Below, in pieces: positions 60,769 to 64,000 of a DNA stretch of 64,000 nucleotides. The stretch is from the NCBI RefSeq assembly GCF_007431345.1, contig NZ_CP041730.1, forward strand, positions 3,844,001 to 3,908,000, written 5' to 3'. A program made the translations under genes and the position numbers. This DNA is from Chitinimonas arctica (GTDB lineage: Bacteria > Pseudomonadota > Gammaproteobacteria > Burkholderiales > Chitinimonadaceae). Within the stretch, counting starts at the first letter, position 1; the number at the start of each line of letters is the position of its first letter. The notes beneath the pieces are model-generated. The model worked only from the letters and a program-made list of their open reading frames with translations. It had not been told where the DNA came from and did not search any database.

Positions 60769-61842
60769 ATGTCAGACGAACAACTCAAATCCCACCGCGA
60801 CGCTATCGATGCACTCGATGTCGAGATTCTGCAACTGCTGAACAAGCGTGCCGGCCACGCCCGTTCGATCGGCGAGCTGAAGGGGGGAGGGCTGGTCTAT
60901 CGACCGGAGCGCGAAGCCCAGGTGCTGGCCAGGGTCAAGCAGCTCAATAACGGGCCGCTGACCGACGAGTCGATCGCCAAGCTGTTTCGCGAAATCATGT
61001 CGGCCTGCCTGAGCATCGAGCGGCCATTGACCATCGCCTACCTGGGACCGGAAGGCACTTTCAGCCAGTCGGCCGCCATCAAGCATTTCGGCCATGCGGC
61101 CGTCACCCTGGCTTGTGCCAGCATCGACGAGGCATTCCGCGTGGTCGAAGCGCGCAGCGCGGATTATGTGGTGGCGCCGGTGGAGAACTCCACCGAGGGT
61201 GCGGTGGGCCGTACCCTGGATCTGATGGTCTCCACCCCGCTCAAGGTTTGCGGTGAGGTAGTACTGCGCATCCATCATCATCTGCTGCGACGGGAAGCGA
61301 ATTTCGAGGGCATTCGCCGCGTTTATTCGCACGCGCAGTCGCTGTCGCAATGCCATGAGTGGCTGAACAAGAATCTGCCGGTGGAAGTCGAGCGGATATC
61401 GGTTTCCAGCAATGCGGAAGCTGCCCGGCTTGCCAGCCTGGATACCAGCTGCGCGGCAATTGCCGGCGATGCCGCGGCCGAGCGCTTCGGCATGCTCAAG
61501 CTGGCCGAGAATATCGAAGACGAGCCGAATAACACGACCCGTTTCCTGGCGCTCGGATATCACGAAACGACGGCCAGCGGGCGCGACAAGACCAGCCTGG
61601 TCATGTCGGCCCAGAACAAGCCGGGCGCGGTGCATCAGCTGCTGTCGCCCTTGGCCGAGCACGGCGTATCCATGACCAAGTTCGAGTCGCGTCCCTCCCG
61701 CACCGGCTTGTGGGAGTACGTGTTCTTTGTCGATATCGAGGGCCATGCCGCCGAGCTACCCGTGCTGAAGACCCTGGAAGCCTTGCGCGAGCGGGCGGCC
61801 TTCGTCAAAGTATTGGGCGCCTATCCAGTGGCGGTCATCTAG
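60769..61842 (+). CDS. pheA: Chorismate mutase/prephenate dehydratase
   Basis: This 357-residue bifunctional enzyme makes phenylpyruvate from chorismate. An AroQ-type chorismate mutase (residues 1 to about 85, with EILQLLNKRAGHARSIGELK) is followed by a prephenate dehydratase domain (about 88-270, starting IAYLGPEGTFSQSAAIKHFG) and a C-terminal ACT domain (about 280-357, with KTSLVMSAQNKPGAVHQLLS and FESRPSRTGLWEY) that senses phenylalanine. ATG 60769 fits. It follows the serC-linked accessory segment and the MFS gene. Confidence 0.96.
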   Translation: MSDEQLKSHRDAIDALDVEILQLLNKRAGHARSIGELKGGGLVYRPEREAQVLARVKQLNNGPLTDESIAKLFREIMSACLSIERPLTIAYLGPEGTFSQSAAIKHFGHAAVTLACASIDEAFRVVEARSADYVVAPVENSTEGAVGRTLDLMVSTPLKVCGEVVLRIHHHLLRREANFEGIRRVYSHAQSLSQCHEWLNKNLPVEVERISVSSNAEAARLASLDTSCAAIAGDAAAERFGMLKLAENIEDEPNNTTRFLALGYHETTASGRDKTSLVMSAQNKPGAVHQLLSPLAEHGVSMTKFESRPSRTGLWEYVFFVDIEGHAAELPVLKTLEALRERAAFVKVLGAYPVAVI

Positions 61843-61892
61843 CGCGGCGCCATCCGCCGTTGCGATCCATCCAAGAAAAAGAAATTTAAGCT

Positions 61893-62486
61893 ATGCAACT
61901 GAAAAATATTTGTGTGTTCTGTGGTTCCGCCTTCGGCAACCGGCCCCTGTACCGCGATATCGCGATCGAATTGGGCCGCACCCTGGTCGAGCAGGATCTG
62001 GGCTTGGTATGGGGAGGCGGCAAGGTCGGCCTGATGGGTACCGTGGCCGATACGGTGCTGGCGGGCGGTGGCCATACCGTGGGGGTGATCCCCGGCTTCA
62101 TGGTGGAAAAGGAACTGGCGCATACCGGTTCGTCCGAGCTGATCGAAGTCGATAGCATGCATACCCGCAAGGCCGTGATGGCGGAGCGTGCCGACGGCTT
62201 TATCGCCTTGCCTGGCGGTTTCGGTACGCTGGACGAGTTGTTCGAGATCCTGACCTGGGGGCAATTGCATATCCACGGCAAGCCGGTGGGGCTATTGAAT
62301 GTGGATGGGTATTTCGATTCCCTGCTTTCCTGGATCGATCATGCGGCCAAGGAAGGTTTCGTTCGGCCTAGCAATATGAATCTGTTCAAGGTTGCCGATA
62401 CGCCTGCCGCGCTATTGGACGCCATGCGCGAGCACCGCGCACCGCAAGGTGACTGGACCACCAAGGTTACGATGGCCCAGAGCTGA
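61893..62486 (+). CDS. LOG-family protein (TIGR00730-type nucleotide phosphoribohydrolase)
   Basis: This 197-residue protein has the LOG signature PGGFGTLDE at residues 107-115 and GGGKVGLMG at 41-49. Family members hydrolyse nucleoside 5'-monophosphates to the base and ribose 5-phosphate, including cytokinin-type nucleotides. The N-terminus (MQLKNICVFCGSAFGNRPLY) is typical. It follows pheA with a 50-base gap and ends at a convergent hairpin shared with the DNA glycosylase gene. Confidence 0.92.
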   Translation: MQLKNICVFCGSAFGNRPLYRDIAIELGRTLVEQDLGLVWGGGKVGLMGTVADTVLAGGGHTVGVIPGFMVEKELAHTGSSELIEVDSMHTRKAVMAERADGFIALPGGFGTLDELFEILTWGQLHIHGKPVGLLNVDGYFDSLLSWIDHAAKEGFVRPSNMNLFKVADTPAALLDAMREHRAPQGDWTTKVTMAQS

Positions 62487-62497
62487 TCGCCGGGAGT

Positions 62498-62520
62498 CGC
62501 TGCCAAGGCCCTTGGCAGCG
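62498..62520. terminator. Convergent terminator after the LOG gene
   Basis: CGCTGCCAA (62498-62506) and TTGGCAGCG (62512-62520) form a nine-base stem around GGCCC. It lies between two convergent genes. Confidence 0.65.
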
Positions 62521-62538
62521 GGTTCTTGCAGTGTTTCC

Positions 62539-63360
62539 CTAAACGGCAGCCGCCAGCGTCTTTTTAGCCAACACCAAGTCCTGCCAGGCCTTGGACTTGT
62601 CCGGCATATTGCGTAACAGATACGCAGGGTGGTAGCTCACGATGACCGGTATGCCCCGGTAGTCGTGGGTCTTGCCGCGCAGGCTGGCGATGGTGGCTTC
62701 TCGGTTCAATAGCGATTGCACGGCGAAGCGGCCAACCGCGAAAATCACCTTGGGTTTGATCAATTCCACCTGCCGGTGCAGGAAGGGCGCACAAAGCGCG
62801 ATTTCTTCCGGGGTGGGATTGCGGTTCTGTGGTGGGCGGCATTTCAGCGTATTGAGGATAAATACATTTTCTTTGCGATTGCGATCCACCGCCTCCAGCA
62901 TGCTATCGAGCAGTCGGCCGGCCTGGCCGACGAAGGGCTCGCCCTGTCTATCCTCTTCGGCACCCGGCGCTTCGCCTACGACCAGCCAGTCGGCGCCGGG
63001 ATTACCCACGCCAAACACGGTGCGGTTGCGGCTTTGACATAGGCCACAGGCGGTGCAGCTGGCGACGCCAGCTTGCAGCGCCTGCCAGTCCATCGCCGCA
63101 ATGGCAGCGGCACGGGCGTTATTTTCCGGCGCGACCAACGCAGGCTGGACCGGTTCCGCCGCGACAGGGGGGGGGGGCGCCGGATGCGCTTTGACAAGCG
63201 GAGCCGGGCGCGCGGCAGGTGTAGGGGCAATCGCCAGGATGGGTTCGGCCAGCGTCTCCGAGGCTGTTTCCGCCTGCCTCTCGGCCAGCAGTTCGCGCCG
63301 GGTCCAGAGCGGCAGCAGGCCGAGTTCGTCCAGGATCAGTTCGCGTCGCGCATCGCTCAT
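62539..63360 (-). CDS. Uracil-DNA glycosylase (family 4, Fe-S type) with N-terminal extension
   Basis: This 273-residue enzyme removes uracil from DNA. The core has CTAC at 102-105 (Fe-S ligands), GEAPG at 129-133, [21 protein letters not shown] and the YHPAYLL motif near the end, which are family 4 marks. Residues 1 to about 85 are an extra Ala/Pro-rich N-terminal segment absent from the compact thermophile enzymes. It contains four Pro codons at 62-65 made from an 11-base C run (minus strand). That run can slip, so the gene is a candidate for phase variation or sequencing error. It overlaps rimI as ATGA. Confidence 0.92.
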   Translation of the reverse strand: MSDARRELILDELGLLPLWTRRELLAERQAETASETLAEPILAIAPTPAARPAPLVKAHPAPPPPVAAEPVQPALVAPENNARAAAIAAMDWQALQAGVASCTACGLCQSRNRTVFGVGNPGADWLVVGEAPGAEEDRQGEPFVGQAGRLLDSMLEAVDRNRKENVFILNTLKCRPPQNRNPTPEEIALCAPFLHRQVELIKPKVIFAVGRFAVQSLLNREATIASLRGKTHDYRGIPVIVSYHPAYLLRNMPDKSKAWQDLVLAKKTLAAAV

Positions 63361-63827
63361 CGTCCACCCTCATCCAGTATCAAAGCCATCAGCACCGCGT
63401 CCTCGCGGCCATCGGCCGCGCGATAGTAACCCTTGCGCAGGCCGTTTTCGATAAAGCCCAGCCGCTTGTATAGCGAGCGGGCGGCCTGATTGCCTTTGCG
63501 CACTTCCAATATCATCACTGCCGCGCCTTCTTCGCAGGCTTGTTCCACGATCACGCCCAGCATCAGCCGGGCCAGGCCTCGGCGCTGGTGGTCCGGCCGG
63601 ACTCCCAGGGTCAGCAAGGAGATCTCGTCCAGCACCTGGCTGGTGACCGCGAAGCCGATCACTTCGCCATCCAGCTCGGCCACCCAGCCACGATGCCCCT
63701 CGGCATAGGACTGGATAAATTGCAGCGAGGTCCAGGGAAAGGACTGCAAGGTCGCCTCGATCTGGGCCATGGCGGGCAGATCGGCTTCGCGGACGGGGCG
63801 GATTTCGGGCTTGAAAGGGGCGCTCAC
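63357..63827 (-). CDS. rimI: Ribosomal protein S18 alanine N-acetyltransferase
   Basis: This 156-residue GNAT acetyltransferase modifies the N-terminal Ala of ribosomal protein S18. It has the RimI pattern GFAVTSQVLDEISLLTLGVR, the acetyl-CoA loop RPDHQRRGLARLML and EVRKGNQAARSLYKRLGFIE. The start is GTG 63827. It is directly upstream of the DNA glycosylase with an ATGA overlap, a common order. Other GNAT substrates are possible, but the length and motifs favour RimI. Confidence 0.9.
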   Translation of the reverse strand: MSAPFKPEIRPVREADLPAMAQIEATLQSFPWTSLQFIQSYAEGHRGWVAELDGEVIGFAVTSQVLDEISLLTLGVRPDHQRRGLARLMLGVIVEQACEEGAAVMILEVRKGNQAARSLYKRLGFIENGLRKGYYRAADGREDAVLMALILDEGGR

Positions 63828-63937
63828 GGGGTCTTCGTCAAAAATAACAGGGTAGGGGGCAAAAAATAAGCGCTCGGCATATCAGTTGGAACGCATAATC
63901 CGGGCAAATTATAATCTTCGCCTTACTTGGTACAGCC

Positions 63938-64000
63938 ATGTTCAATAGTTCGTCGCGCCTTGCCGTGGTCATCAATCTCGATTATCTCAGCCTGCCCTAC
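63938..64000 (+). CDS. Start of an unidentified gene at the right edge
   Basis: ATG 63938 opens a frame of 21 residues (MFNSSSRLAVVINLDYLSLP) with no stop before the edge. It diverges from rimI across about 110 bases. TATAAT-like sequence (ATTATAAT near 63908-63915) lies upstream. Too little is visible to name it. Confidence 0.45.
   Translation, partial: MFNSSSRLAVVINLDYLSLPY

Overview
The window is GC-rich chromosomal DNA from a betaproteobacterium. Evidence includes a DUF3460 gene, a BPSS1780-type membrane protein, class I polyhydroxyalkanoate genes, and the linkages serS-rarA-lolA and ompA-gyrA-(thioesterases)-serC-pheA. A chitinolytic or soil/aquatic genus near Chitinimonas or the Neisseriales would fit, but that is inference. 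No tRNA, rRNA, CRISPR array or intact insertion sequence was seen.

Region 1 (1-12392, minus strand) is most of an extracellular contractile injection system (eCIS, Afp/PVC-like) operon. Read 5' to 3' it encodes small beta-rich proteins of an unrecognised family, an Ala/Pro-linker protein, the DUF4255 cap, a beta-sandwich protein, sheath, inner tube, a gp41-like protein, a DUF6760-like protein with no canonical start, a second tube protein, a very basic 474-residue protein, a LysM baseplate protein, a split gpD/gp5 spike, a PAAR tip, a frameshifted gp25, a short coiled-coil protein and the start of a large Afp11-like baseplate protein. The ATPase, tape measure, fibre and cargo genes would lie beyond the left edge.

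Region 2 (12938-23412) has an RtcB-PrfH RNA-repair/ribosome-rescue pair, a VOC protein, an S9 peptidase, a DUF2238 membrane protein and biotin synthase. Between the last two lies an accessory segment with a 676-residue lipoprotein and a Fic toxin-antitoxin pair. A decayed second copy of the antitoxin gene marks its other end.

Region 3 (23700-34483) has a surface-type lipoprotein pullulanase followed by an alpha-amylase with a starch-binding domain, two membrane proteins, an oligopeptidase B homologue, 3-hydroxybutyrate dehydrogenase and an EamA exporter. Region 4 (34801-43608) has a low-GC orphan, a membrane class III cyclase, rdgC, a Fur-box-preceded ferric iron ABC importer, a bfd-bfr pair with its own Fur box, and a penicillin-binding endopeptidase.

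Region 5 (44039-64000) is mostly housekeeping: phaC-phaA, serS, rarA, lolA, an OmpA-like protein, gyrA, two thioesterases, serC, pheA, a LOG-family gene, a uracil-DNA glycosylase and rimI. A low-GC accessory segment downstream of serC (about 56990-59200) carries a DUF4166-like protein, an effector-like orphan and a stray 41-bp copy of the serC 3' end.

The parts most worth a second look are the eCIS operon with its unrecognised leading proteins and basic internal protein, the Fic segment with its duplicated antitoxin, and the two low-GC effector-like orphans.
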